Source of the DNA: Polaromonas glacialis
Lineage (GTDB): Bacteria; Pseudomonadota; Gammaproteobacteria; Burkholderiales; Burkholderiaceae_C
DNA length: 64,000 bases
NCBI RefSeq assembly: GCF_000709345.1
Contig: NZ_KL448323.1
Location: 3,738,808-3,802,807 of the forward strand
Reading direction: 5' to 3'
Position 1 is the stretch's first letter; each line of letters opens with the position of its first letter. Of the stretch, positions 10,208-18,261 are shown piece by piece. Both the position numbers and the translations under genes were made by a program. The notes under the pieces are model-generated. The model saw nothing but the letters and a program-made list of their open reading frames with translations, ran no database searches and was not told the DNA's origin.

Positions 10208-12099
10208 ACGCCGCCAAGACCCCCAAGGCTGCCGACGCGCCAGGCACGGCGGACGAGCCACAGTTTTCCATCGGTATCGACCTGGGCACCACGCACTGCG
10301 CGCTGGCCTGGGTGGACATTGGCGCCAGCGATGGCGAAAAAACGGTCTACGGCGTGCTTGACATTCCGCAGCTGACCGCGCCTGGCAGCGTCGGCAACCT
10401 GCCGCTGCTGCCGTCTTTTTTGTACCTGCCGCATGAAAGCGAACTGGCCGCCGACGACCTGGCGCTGCCGTGGACCGGCGAGCAAAGCTTCGCCGTGGGC
10501 GAGATGGCGCGCGCGCGCGGCGCGCAGACGCCGATCCGCCTGGTGTCCAGCGCCAAGAGCTGGCTGTGCCACCCCGGCGTGGACCGGCGCGCGGCCATCC
10601 TGCCGAACGACGCGCCGCCCGAAGTCGCCCGTGTCTCGCCGCTCGAAGCCTCGACCCGCTACCTGGCGCATTTGCGTCAGGCCTGGGACCATACCCACCC
10701 CGAAGCGCCGTTCGACCGGCAGGACGTGACCATCACGATTCCGGCGTCCTTCGACCCGGCCGCGCGCGAGCTGACCGCCGAGGCCGCCCGCGCCGCCGGA
10801 TATCAATCCCTGAGCCTGCTGGAAGAACCGCAGGCCGCGCTCTACCACTGGATTCAGGGAAGCGCCGGCCAGTGGCGCAAGGACGTCAAGCCCGGCGAGA
10901 TCATCCTGGTGATCGACGTCGGCGGCGGCACCAGCGACTTCTCGCTGATCGCCGTGCTGGAGCGCGAAGGCAACCTGGAACTGCACCGCGTCGCCGTGGG
11001 TGACCACATTCTGCTCGGCGGCGACAACATGGACCTGATGCTGGCGCACGTCGTGGCGCGCAAGCTCGCGGCCGAGGGCAAGCAGCTTGACCCGTGGCAG
11101 ATGCGCGCGCTGACCTATGCCTGCCGCAGCGCCAAGGAAAGCCTGCTGGGCGATGCAACGCTCGAAGTGCAGCCCATCGTCGTTCCCAGCCGGGGCGCGA
11201 AGCTGATCGGCGGCTCGGTGCGCACCGAGCTGACGCAAAGCGAGGTGCGCAATTCCCTGCTCGAAGGCTTCTTCCCCGAGGTGGACGCGGCGGCCCGGCC
11301 GGTGAACCGCGCGCGCGGCGGCCTCACGCAACTCGGCCTGCCGTACGCGCAGGACGCCGGCGTGACGCGCCACCTGGCCGCCCTGCTGGGCCGCCAGGCC
11401 GGCGCCACGGCCGAGCTGGAAGGCTTTGCCGGCCAGGTCGATGCGGACGCCAGCTTTTTGCATCCGACGGCGGTGCTGTTCAACGGCGGCGTCTTCAAAT
11501 CCAGCATCCTGACCGAGCGCACGCTGGCGACGCTCAACGGCTGGCTCGCCGCCGAACAGGCACCGGCGGCGCGCGCGCTCACCGGCGCCGACATGGACCT
11601 GGCGGTGGCGCGCGGCGCGGCGTATTACGGCTATGTGCGGCGCGGCCAGGGCGTGCGCATTCGCGGCGGCACGGCGCGTGCCTATTACGTCGCGGTCGAG
11701 TCGGCGATGCCGGCCATTCCGGGCTTCGAGCCGCCCATCCAGGCGCTGTGCATTGCTCCCTTCGGCATGGAAGAAGGCATCGAGGCCGAGCTGCAGACGC
11801 AGGAATTCGGCCTGGTCGTCGGCGAGCCGATGCACCTGCGTTTTTTCGGCTCGTCGGTGCGGCGCCAGGACATGCTGGGCGTGTTGCTCGACTTCTGGCA
11901 GCCCGACGAATTGCAGGAACTCGGCGAGATCCAGGCAACCCTGCCCGCTGAAGGCCGGCAAGCCGGCGAGATCGTGCAGGTCCGGCTGCGCGCCGTGGCC
12001 ACCGACACCGGCACGCTGGAATTGACGGCCGTGGCCACGCAGGGCGGCGAGCGCTGGAAGGTGGAATTCGATGTGCGCGGTGGCGGGCAGGAGGCTTGA
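10204..12099 (+). CDS. Divergent Hsp70-family ATPase (A)
   Basis: 631 residues. The actin-like ATPase fold is clear: phosphate-1 loop GIDLGTTHCALAWVD, phosphate-2 VIDVGGGTSDFSLI, and an adenosine-type motif FNGGVFKS. The C-terminal region lacks the standard DnaK substrate-binding features and the EEVD-like tail, so this is one of the HscC/YegD-like side branches, not the housekeeping DnaK. No dnaJ or grpE lies beside it. GTG start overlaps the upstream gene. Probably cytoplasmic and co-transcribed with its neighbours. Confidence 0.85.
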   Translation: MNAAKTPKAADAPGTADEPQFSIGIDLGTTHCALAWVDIGASDGEKTVYGVLDIPQLTAPGSVGNLPLLPSFLYLPHESELAADDLALPWTGEQSFAVGEMARARGAQTPIRLVSSAKSWLCHPGVDRRAAILPNDAPPEVARVSPLEASTRYLAHLRQAWDHTHPEAPFDRQDVTITIPASFDPAARELTAEAARAAGYQSLSLLEEPQAALYHWIQGSAGQWRKDVKPGEIILVIDVGGGTSDFSLIAVLEREGNLELHRVAVGDHILLGGDNMDLMLAHVVARKLAAEGKQLDPWQMRALTYACRSAKESLLGDATLEVQPIVVPSRGAKLIGGSVRTELTQSEVRNSLLEGFFPEVDAAARPVNRARGGLTQLGLPYAQDAGVTRHLAALLGRQAGATAELEGFAGQVDADASFLHPTAVLFNGGVFKSSILTERTLATLNGWLAAEQAPAARALTGADMDLAVARGAAYYGYVRRGQGVRIRGGTARAYYVAVESAMPAIPGFEPPIQALCIAPFGMEEGIEAELQTQEFGLVVGEPMHLRFFGSSVRRQDMLGVLLDFWQPDELQELGEIQATLPAEGRQAGEIVQVRLRAVATDTGTLELTAVATQGGERWKVEFDVRGGGQEA

Positions 12100-12175
12100 G
12101 TCAATTCCCGTTTGCCTCCTTCCCCCAGCGGGGACCGTTCGCACGCCAAGGCATTGAATTGAAGCGCCCCACCTG

Positions 12176-15016
12176 ATGAGCCACTACATCGTCGGCATCG
12201 ACCTGGGCACCACCCACACGGTCGTCGCCTATGCGCCGCTGGTGGCGGGGCAGGGCGAACCGGCCGATATCCGCGTGTTCGACATTGCGCAGCTGGTCGC
12301 GCCCGGTGAAGTCGCCGCCTTGCCGCTGCTGCCCTCGGTGCGCTACCACGCGGCCGAAGGAGAGCTGGCCGCCACCGCGCTGCAACTGCCGTGGCCTGCC
12401 GAAAGCGGCAACGCCGGCCAGCCGCCGGTGGTCATTGGCGAACTCGCGCGCCGGCTGGGCGCGCAGGTGCCGGGCCGGCTGGTGGCCAGCGCCAAGAGCT
12501 GGCTGTCGCATGCGGCGGTCGACCGGCTGGCGCCCATCCTGCCTTGGGGCGCGCCCGACGGCGTGCCGAAAATCTCGCCGGTCGAGGCCAGCGCCAGCTA
12601 CCTGCGCCATGTGCGCGCGGCCTGGAACGCGCGCTTTCCGGACAGCCCGCTGCAGCGGCAGGAACTCCGGCTGACCGTGCCGGCGTCCTTCGACGAAGGC
12701 GCCCGCGCCCTGACCCTTGACGCAGCCCGGCTGGCCGGTCTGCCGCTGCTGCGCCTGCTGGAGGAGCCGCAAGCGGCGTTCCACGACTGGCTGCTGCGCC
12801 ACCAGGGCCGGCTCGCCGGGGAACTGGCGCAGACCCGGCGCGTGCTGGTCTGCGATGTCGGCGGCGGCACCACCGACCTCAGCCTGATCGACGTGGAACT
12901 GGATGGCTCCAGTGGCCAGCCCCGGTTGACGCGCGTCGGCGTGGGCAACCACCTGATGCTGGGCGGCGACAACATGGACCTGGCGCTGGCGCACGCCGTG
13001 GAGGCGCGCATGGGCGGCTCGCCGGGCGCGCCACTGTCGGCCCCCCGGCTGGCGCAGTTGATGGACCGCTGCCGCGCCGCCAAGGAAACGCTGCTCGCCC
13101 ATGACGCGCCCGAGCAGGTGCCTGTCACATTGCTCGGCGGCGGCGCCAAACTGGTTGGCGGCAGCCGCACGGTGATACTCCAGCGCGAAGAGGTCGAGCG
13201 CCTGATCGTCGATGGTTTCTTTCCGCAGGTCGGGCTTGACGCGCAGCCGGTGCAGGCCCGCAGCGGCATCGTCGCCTTTGGCCTGCCGTACGCGCGCGAC
13301 GCGGCCATCACGCGCCACATCGCCGCCTTCCTGCGCCAGCATGGCCCGGGCCTGCCCGACGCGCTGCTGCTCAACGGCGGCGTGTTCCGCGCCGATGCCC
13401 TGGCCCGGCGGCTGGCGCAGACGCTGGGCGACTGGCGCGGCGCGCCGCTGCGCCTGCTGCACAACGACAACCCCGACGTGGCGGTGGCGCGCGGCGCGGT
13501 CGCCCATGCACTGTCGCAGCGCGGCCTGGCGCCACGCATCGGCGGCGGCTCGGCGCGCAGCTACTTCTTGCGGCTCGACGAGGCGAAGGAATCCGGCAAG
13601 GCGCGCGGCATTTGCATCCTGCCGCGCGGCAGCGAGCCGGGGCACGAGGCGCTGCTGGCCGGCCGCAGCTTTGCCCTGCGCGTCGGCCAGCCGGTGCGCT
13701 TCCAGCTGTTCAGCGCCGTGGCCGAGGGCGCGGGCCAGGCGCTGGCGCAGGCCGGCGAACTGGTCACGCTCGACGAGGACGCGCTGGTGCGGCTGCCGCC
13801 CATCGTCATGGTGCTGCAGGCCGACCCGGGCGCCGCCGACAGCGGCCAGCCGGCGCGGCAGGACATCGCCGTGCAGCTGGCCGTCGCGCTGACCGACGTC
13901 GGCACGCTGGAACTGCACTGCGTGTCCCAGCTTGATGCGCGCCAGCGCTGGCTGCTGGCCTTCGACCTGCGCCAGCCGCTGGCCGATGCCGCCAGCCTTG
14001 ACGCGCCAGACCGCCAGATGGCAGTGCGCATGGCGCAGGCCATCGCCCAGATCGACCGCATCTTCGGCACCAACAAGCAGCAGGTCAGCCAGAAGGAAGT
14101 CACGCAGTTGCGCGCGCAGCTGGAGCGCCTGCTTGGCGACCGCGCGCAGTGGACCACGCCGGTGCTGCGCCAGCTGTTCGACGCGCTGTGGCAGCGCGAA
14201 CGCGGCCGGCGCCGCAGCGCGGCGCATGAGCGCGTCTGGCTGAACCTGGCCGGCTACGGCCTGCGCCCCGGTTTTGGCGACCCGCTCGACGCCTGGCGGG
14301 TGCAGCAGCTGTGGACGCTGCTGCCGCTGGGCGTGCAGCATCCCAATGACCGGCAGGTCGGCGCCGAATGGTGGACGCTGTGGCGGCGCGTGGCCGGCGG
14401 GCTGGACACCGCCGGGCAGTTGCGACTGCTCGACGACTTTGCCTTCAACCTGCAGATCAGCGAAGAGGGCGCGGACGGCCTGGAAGGCGCCAGGCCGGTC
14501 AGCGGCAGCCAGGGCGACATGCTGCGCCTGGGCGCGTCGCTGGAACGGATTCCGGCGGCCTACAAGGCTGAAGTCGGCGAATGGCTCTTGGCGCGCATCC
14601 AGAAATCCGCCGCCGCGCCGCCGGCCCGCCAGCGCGCAGGCCCGGGCGACAGCGCCGACGACAGCCTGTATTTGTGGGCGCTGGGCCGCATCGGCGCGCG
14701 CGAGCCTTTTCATGGCAGTCCGCATGACGTGGTGCCGGCGGATGTGGCTTCGGCCTGGATTGATGCCCTGCTGGCGCTCGACTGGAAGCGCCTGGAGGCC
14801 GCCGCCTTTGCCACCGTCAACCTGGCGCGCGTGACTGACGACCGGGTCCGGGACCTGTCGCCCGCGCTGCGCGAGCAGGTCCTGGGGCGCCTCAGGGCGA
14901 TTCACGCGCCCGCGCCGTGGCTGGCGATGGTGGCGCAGAAAGTCGAACTCGACGAAGCCACCGAACGACGCATGCTTGGCGAATCGCTGCCGCCGGGGCT
15001 CAGGCTGATGGGGTGA
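12176..15016 (+). CDS. Divergent Hsp70-family ATPase with long C-terminal extension (B)
   Basis: 946 residues. The N-terminal ATPase is complete (IVGIDLGTTHTVVAYAPL; VCDVGGGTTDLSLIDV; LLNGGVFRADALA). From about residue 620 a roughly 320-residue helical extension follows, beginning near RMAQAIAQIDRIFGTNKQQV, of the kind annotated as DUF3731 in other Hsp70-like proteins (recalled, not searched). The two Hsp70s share the same motif layout but are clearly different, so a very old duplication is likely. Gap to the upstream gene is 76 bases. Client unknown. Confidence 0.83.
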   Translation: MSHYIVGIDLGTTHTVVAYAPLVAGQGEPADIRVFDIAQLVAPGEVAALPLLPSVRYHAAEGELAATALQLPWPAESGNAGQPPVVIGELARRLGAQVPGRLVASAKSWLSHAAVDRLAPILPWGAPDGVPKISPVEASASYLRHVRAAWNARFPDSPLQRQELRLTVPASFDEGARALTLDAARLAGLPLLRLLEEPQAAFHDWLLRHQGRLAGELAQTRRVLVCDVGGGTTDLSLIDVELDGSSGQPRLTRVGVGNHLMLGGDNMDLALAHAVEARMGGSPGAPLSAPRLAQLMDRCRAAKETLLAHDAPEQVPVTLLGGGAKLVGGSRTVILQREEVERLIVDGFFPQVGLDAQPVQARSGIVAFGLPYARDAAITRHIAAFLRQHGPGLPDALLLNGGVFRADALARRLAQTLGDWRGAPLRLLHNDNPDVAVARGAVAHALSQRGLAPRIGGGSARSYFLRLDEAKESGKARGICILPRGSEPGHEALLAGRSFALRVGQPVRFQLFSAVAEGAGQALAQAGELVTLDEDALVRLPPIVMVLQADPGAADSGQPARQDIAVQLAVALTDVGTLELHCVSQLDARQRWLLAFDLRQPLADAASLDAPDRQMAVRMAQAIAQIDRIFGTNKQQVSQKEVTQLRAQLERLLGDRAQWTTPVLRQLFDALWQRERGRRRSAAHERVWLNLAGYGLRPGFGDPLDAWRVQQLWTLLPLGVQHPNDRQVGAEWWTLWRRVAGGLDTAGQLRLLDDFAFNLQISEEGADGLEGARPVSGSQGDMLRLGASLERIPAAYKAEVGEWLLARIQKSAAAPPARQRAGPGDSADDSLYLWALGRIGAREPFHGSPHDVVPADVASAWIDALLALDWKRLEAAAFATVNLARVTDDRVRDLSPALREQVLGRLRAIHAPAPWLAMVAQKVELDEATERRMLGESLPPGLRLMG

Positions 15017-15024
15017 TACCTGTC

Positions 15025-15053
15025 TTGTCTTGTATTGTATAAAATGGGATACA
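15025..15053 (+). promoter_or_regulatory. Probable promoter and operator of the toxin-antitoxin pair
   Basis: TTGTCT (15025-15030) and GATACA (15048-15053) are spaced by 17 bases, 9 bases before the toxin ATG. A TGTAT / ATACA inverted pair (15031-15035, 15049-15053) overlaps it and could be the antitoxin-binding operator, as is usual for autoregulated modules. Confidence 0.4.
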
Positions 15054-15061
15054 GTAAGACC

Positions 15062-15357
15062 ATGAAGCAGCTTGAGAAAACCGACGAGTTCGAGGTGTGG
15101 CTTGAATCCCTGTCCGACCGTCAAGTCAGGGCAAGGCAAGGATTCAGGTGCGCATTGATCGCCTGCAAGACGGTAATCCCGGTGACGTGGCACCCGTGGG
15201 CGCCGGGGTGAGCGAGTTGCGGCTGCACTTTGGCAGCGGCTGGCGCTTGTACTACACCGAGCGCGGGGGCACCTTGGTGATTTTGCTGGCCGGCGGTCCC
15301 AAGGGCACCCAGGCCAAGGACATTCAGACAGCGCTGCAACTGGCGCAAAACCTTTAG
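15062..15357 (+). pseudogene. HigB/RelE-type toxin, broken by a 5-base tandem duplication
   Basis: Translation from ATG 15062 gives MKQLEKTDEFEVWLESLSD, the normal start of these killer proteins, but shifts frame at residue 25. The remainder (RIDRLQDGNPGDVAPVG, WRLYYTERGG, LLAGGPKGTQAKDI) is intact in another frame to the stop at 15357. The cause is visible: CAAGG occurs twice in tandem (15132-15136 and 15137-15141). Removing one copy restores a single 96-residue reading frame. As it stands no full toxin (an mRNA-cleaving ribonuclease in this family) should be made. A sequencing error is possible but less likely for a 5-base repeat. Confidence 0.85.
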
Positions 15358-15366
15358 GATCCCAAG

Positions 15367-15672
15367 GTGAGCAAGACCCAAACCACTCCTTACGACAGTG
15401 CCGAGTACCTCAAGACCGAGGAAGACATTGCCGCCTACTTTGCGGCCTGCCTGGAAGAGGCGGGCGACGATGCCGCCTTTCTTGCCAAGGCGCTGGGAAC
15501 CATTGCCCGCGCACGCGGCATGACGCAACTGGCCAAGGACACCGGCCTGGGGCGCGAGAGCCTTTACAAGGCACTGTCAGGGCAGGGCAACCCCAGCTTT
15601 GCCACTATTTTGAAGGTGATGCACGCCTTGGGCCTGCGGCTGGCAGCGCAGCCAATGGCGCGGCAAGGCTGA
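15367..15672 (+). CDS. Antitoxin of the HigA-like addiction-module family
   Basis: 101 residues with the family N-terminus (YDSAEYLKTEEDIAAYFAAC) and a helix-turn-helix (MTQLAKDTGLGRESLYKAL, residues about 57-75). It should bind the toxin and repress the operon promoter. GTG start at 15367, nine bases after the toxin stop and with CCAAGG upstream. The gene is intact although its toxin partner is frameshifted. Confidence 0.87.
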   Translation: MSKTQTTPYDSAEYLKTEEDIAAYFAACLEEAGDDAAFLAKALGTIARARGMTQLAKDTGLGRESLYKALSGQGNPSFATILKVMHALGLRLAAQPMARQG

Positions 15673-15737
15673 GTAAGTCGCGCTCAGTGCATCAAACCGG
15701 CTGCGCGGTAACTTTTTTGGCGCCAGCATGGGGGTCA

Positions 15738-15884
15738 GTGCTGCAATTGATTAAAAACCTTTTCCAGGGCATGAAGGTCTTTCGTCGTGTAGCACCCCGC
15801 TTTGACAAGCTCGATATCCGATTTCTGGGCTTTTTGCACATCGCTGGAATCATGAAGTGGCTTCACTGAACTTTCCGAAAACGG
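15738..15884 (+). mobile_element. IS5-like element, right-hand fragment (transposase C-terminus and inverted repeat)
   Basis: The last 40 or so residues of an IS5-family transposase are readable (NLFQGMKVFRRVAPRFDKL, ending IMKWLH with stop at 15869). Directly after it is an end sequence, AACTTTCCGAAAACGG (15869-15884). Its reverse complement matches 15 of 16 bases at 20834-20849, where the N-terminal half of an IS5-like transposase begins. The intact IS end therefore faces the copper module; everything upstream of the C-terminal fragment is missing. Confidence 0.78.
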
Positions 15885-15903
15885 CCTAGCGTGCGACGTC
15901 ACG

Positions 15904-17565
15904 CTAACGCGGCACGATCCAGTCGCCGGTAGCCGTCAGCCGGGTGAAGTCGGGTGCCTTGTACTGCATGATGAAAGCGCCCTTCGAGCCGTAGCGCTGG
16001 TCGGGCCCGAGTGTGAAGCGCGGGTAGGCTGTCGCGATAGCGGCTTCGTCTGCGGCTTCGACCAACTCGACAAAATACTCGCGCGAATAACGCTCTCGCA
16101 TGGTCTGCAGCGCACGCACGCTCACTTCGCAGGCCGAATAAGTATTGCCCTGCAGGCGGCTTAGTTCGGGCTGCAGCAGCAGGCCCTGGCGGGACATCCA
16201 GTGGCCGGTATTGAGCACTACCGTGTCGCTTCGGCGTTCTGCCGACGCATAGGGGTAAACCATCCAGGCGCGCTTGCGCCAAGCCATGGCGAGCGGGGCT
16301 GCGTCAAGACCGGCCAGCTCGCCAGAGACGATGACCCGGCCAGCGCGCGGCGGGGGGGCCGTCTCGGTGAAATGGCGCAGCGCTCTTGGCTTGAGCCACA
16401 GCACCAGCGCGTCCCGCCCGGTCAGTGCGGCACCCAGAGCGCGGTCGGCTTGCGGATCGTGCAACTGCTGCTCAATTTCGGCCGTGACACCCAACTCGCG
16501 CAGCCGTCGGTTCAGAGCCTGCACCGCCAGCAGCGCAGCCTCGGTGTCATCGCTGCGCTGCACAATGCGGCGCCAACCGCCAGCCGGTGCTTCATCGGCC
16601 AGCCGCTCGGCCAGCGTGGCGGCTTCCAGACTCACGCCGCGCGAAAAGTAAAACGACCAATGAGATGCGAGCGTGTCGTCCACGGCTGCCGTGTTGGGCA
16701 GGACGCAGGGCATTTTTTCGCGCTCGCAGAACTGGTGGATTGGTATCCAGCTGCCGCCGCCGACGCCCGATACGACGGCGAAGACGGGTTGCTGGTGCTG
16801 GAGCTTTGCCAGTTCCTGCGGCCACTGCGCCGGGTCGGCCCCGAGTTGCCACACATGGTGCTGCCAGGGCCTTAGCGCATGGGGCTGGCCGGTAGCGCGG
16901 GGGCTGCGTTCTGCCAGGCAGCGCGAGATGATGTTCAGGGTGGCCTCGCGCTGATCGGCGGGGGCGTCGGCGGTGACGATGGTTGCCAGGTGCAGCGACT
17001 TGTCGCCGAGGCCCGGAGCCTGCCCCAGCGACAGCGTGTCAAGGTAGGCCAGCAGTTGCGCCAGCGCTGCTGCATCGAGTTCGTAACGCGGCATCAGGTA
17101 GCCCATGGCGGCGCCGGACGCGCCCACGCCAGTGCGCAGCGCCTGCGCGAAACTTTCCGCCGTGTAGGCGGCGCGGGTGTGCGCCGGGTGCTCGCTGCGC
17201 GTCACGCCGCTGGCCACGCGGCCAATGCGCTCTGCCGCGCGCTGGCCGGGCGCGCGCAGCACTGCGCCGATCACGGGCGGAATCAGCTGGTTGCCTTCGG
17301 CGCCGCCTACGCCGCTGGCCCGGTGGCAGCTGATGCAGGCGGCCGATGCACCGGCCACGCGCACGCCATCGATTCGGGTGCCGTGCAGCGGCGCTCCGTC
17401 GGCGAGCGTGCCGTCGCGGTAGATGCGCTCGCCGCGCTGCACATCGAGCAGCGCCTGATCGCTGCCTGCGGCGGCTGTGGCAGGCGCGGGCAGCGCCGCC
17501 AAAACAAGCGCCGTGGCTGCCAGGCTGCGCCGGGCCAGCCCCATGAGCGCCCAGGCCTGGTTCAT
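15904..17565 (-). CDS. Cytochrome c fused to a periplasmic substrate-binding-like domain
   Basis: 553 residues. A signal peptide (ATALVLAALPAPATAAA) is followed by a mono-haem cytochrome c domain with CISCH near residue 78 and a candidate axial Met in GYLMPRY near 155. The remaining 370 residues resemble the periplasmic-binding fold of branched-chain amino acid binders (LHLATIVTADAPADQREATL; VSGVGGGSWIPIHQFCERE). It contains no transporter genes nearby. The ATG overlaps the SCO1 stop (ATGA). Its job is probably electron transfer or ligand sensing with the multicopper oxidase; the binding domain's ligand is unknown. Confidence 0.78.
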   Translation of the reverse strand: MNQAWALMGLARRSLAATALVLAALPAPATAAAGSDQALLDVQRGERIYRDGTLADGAPLHGTRIDGVRVAGASAACISCHRASGVGGAEGNQLIPPVIGAVLRAPGQRAAERIGRVASGVTRSEHPAHTRAAYTAESFAQALRTGVGASGAAMGYLMPRYELDAAALAQLLAYLDTLSLGQAPGLGDKSLHLATIVTADAPADQREATLNIISRCLAERSPRATGQPHALRPWQHHVWQLGADPAQWPQELAKLQHQQPVFAVVSGVGGGSWIPIHQFCEREKMPCVLPNTAAVDDTLASHWSFYFSRGVSLEAATLAERLADEAPAGGWRRIVQRSDDTEAALLAVQALNRRLRELGVTAEIEQQLHDPQADRALGAALTGRDALVLWLKPRALRHFTETAPPPRAGRVIVSGELAGLDAAPLAMAWRKRAWMVYPYASAERRSDTVVLNTGHWMSRQGLLLQPELSRLQGNTYSACEVSVRALQTMRERYSREYFVELVEAADEAAIATAYPRFTLGPDQRYGSKGAFIMQYKAPDFTRLTATGDWIVPR

Positions 17566-18221
17566 GGCGAGGCGGCTGCAAGCAGCGGGCCCTGCGCCTC
17601 GCGGATCAGCCGGTCCGGTGAGGCGAAGCCATCGAGCCGCACCCACTGGCGCGCGCCCAGCGGTCGCACAAAGGTGACCGGCGTATGGCCCATCTTGTCG
17701 GGGCGATAGACGTTGAAGGCGCGCTGTATCGCATCGATCGCACCCTGGCTGCCGGTATGGAAGCTCCACTGCGGCCCGGCACCGAAGCGGCCGGCGTACT
17801 CTGCCAGGCGCGCCGGCGTGTCCTGGCCCGGATCGACCGATATGGAGACCATCTGCACCTGGCCGGCCGCGCTGCCCAGGCGCTCCTGGGTGGCGGCGAA
17901 TACCTGCGACATCGGCAGGCAGATGCCGGTGCAGGTGGTGAACACAAAGTTCAGCAGCACAGGCCGGCTGCTGTCGAGCGCAGCGTCGAAGGCGCTGAGC
18001 CTGCCACTGTGCAGGCGCACCGGCACTGACGGCAGCCGAACCTGAACGATGCTGCGTGAAAGCGCGCCAGCGTCGGTCGCTGCGCCGCTCGCGGGTGGCG
18101 TCGTGTGCGGGCCCTGGTGGGCAGAGGCGGCGGTCGATCCAGCGATCAATCCGGCCACGGCCGCAAAGGCCGTGAGAAAAATCCGCCGCGCGCGGCGGAC
18201 CCGCGGTGAAAAGCGATGCAT
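17562..18221 (-). CDS. SCO1/SenC family copper chaperone
   Basis: 219 residues with an N-terminal export signal (IFLTAFAAVAGLIAG) and a thioredoxin-like fold. The copper-binding set is complete: CTGIC (CxxxC) near residue 95 and His in KMGHTPVTFV near 177. SCO proteins deliver copper to, or reduce, copper sites of exported oxidases. It lies 40 bases downstream of the multicopper oxidase and overlaps the next gene, so a role in metallating that oxidase is the simple reading. Confidence 0.9.
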   Translation of the reverse strand: MHRFSPRVRRARRIFLTAFAAVAGLIAGSTAASAHQGPHTTPPASGAATDAGALSRSIVQVRLPSVPVRLHSGRLSAFDAALDSSRPVLLNFVFTTCTGICLPMSQVFAATQERLGSAAGQVQMVSISVDPGQDTPARLAEYAGRFGAGPQWSFHTGSQGAIDAIQRAFNVYRPDKMGHTPVTFVRPLGARQWVRLDGFASPDRLIREAQGPLLAAASP

Positions 18222-18261
18222 GAGGGGTTCCTTGGCGTGGGGTCGATGGGTTCGGCAGCGT

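Noticed and set aside
12101..15193. 1030-residue open frame antisense to Hsp70 B
   Set aside because: Low-complexity Gln/Arg/Ala product; the plus strand has clear ATPase motifs.
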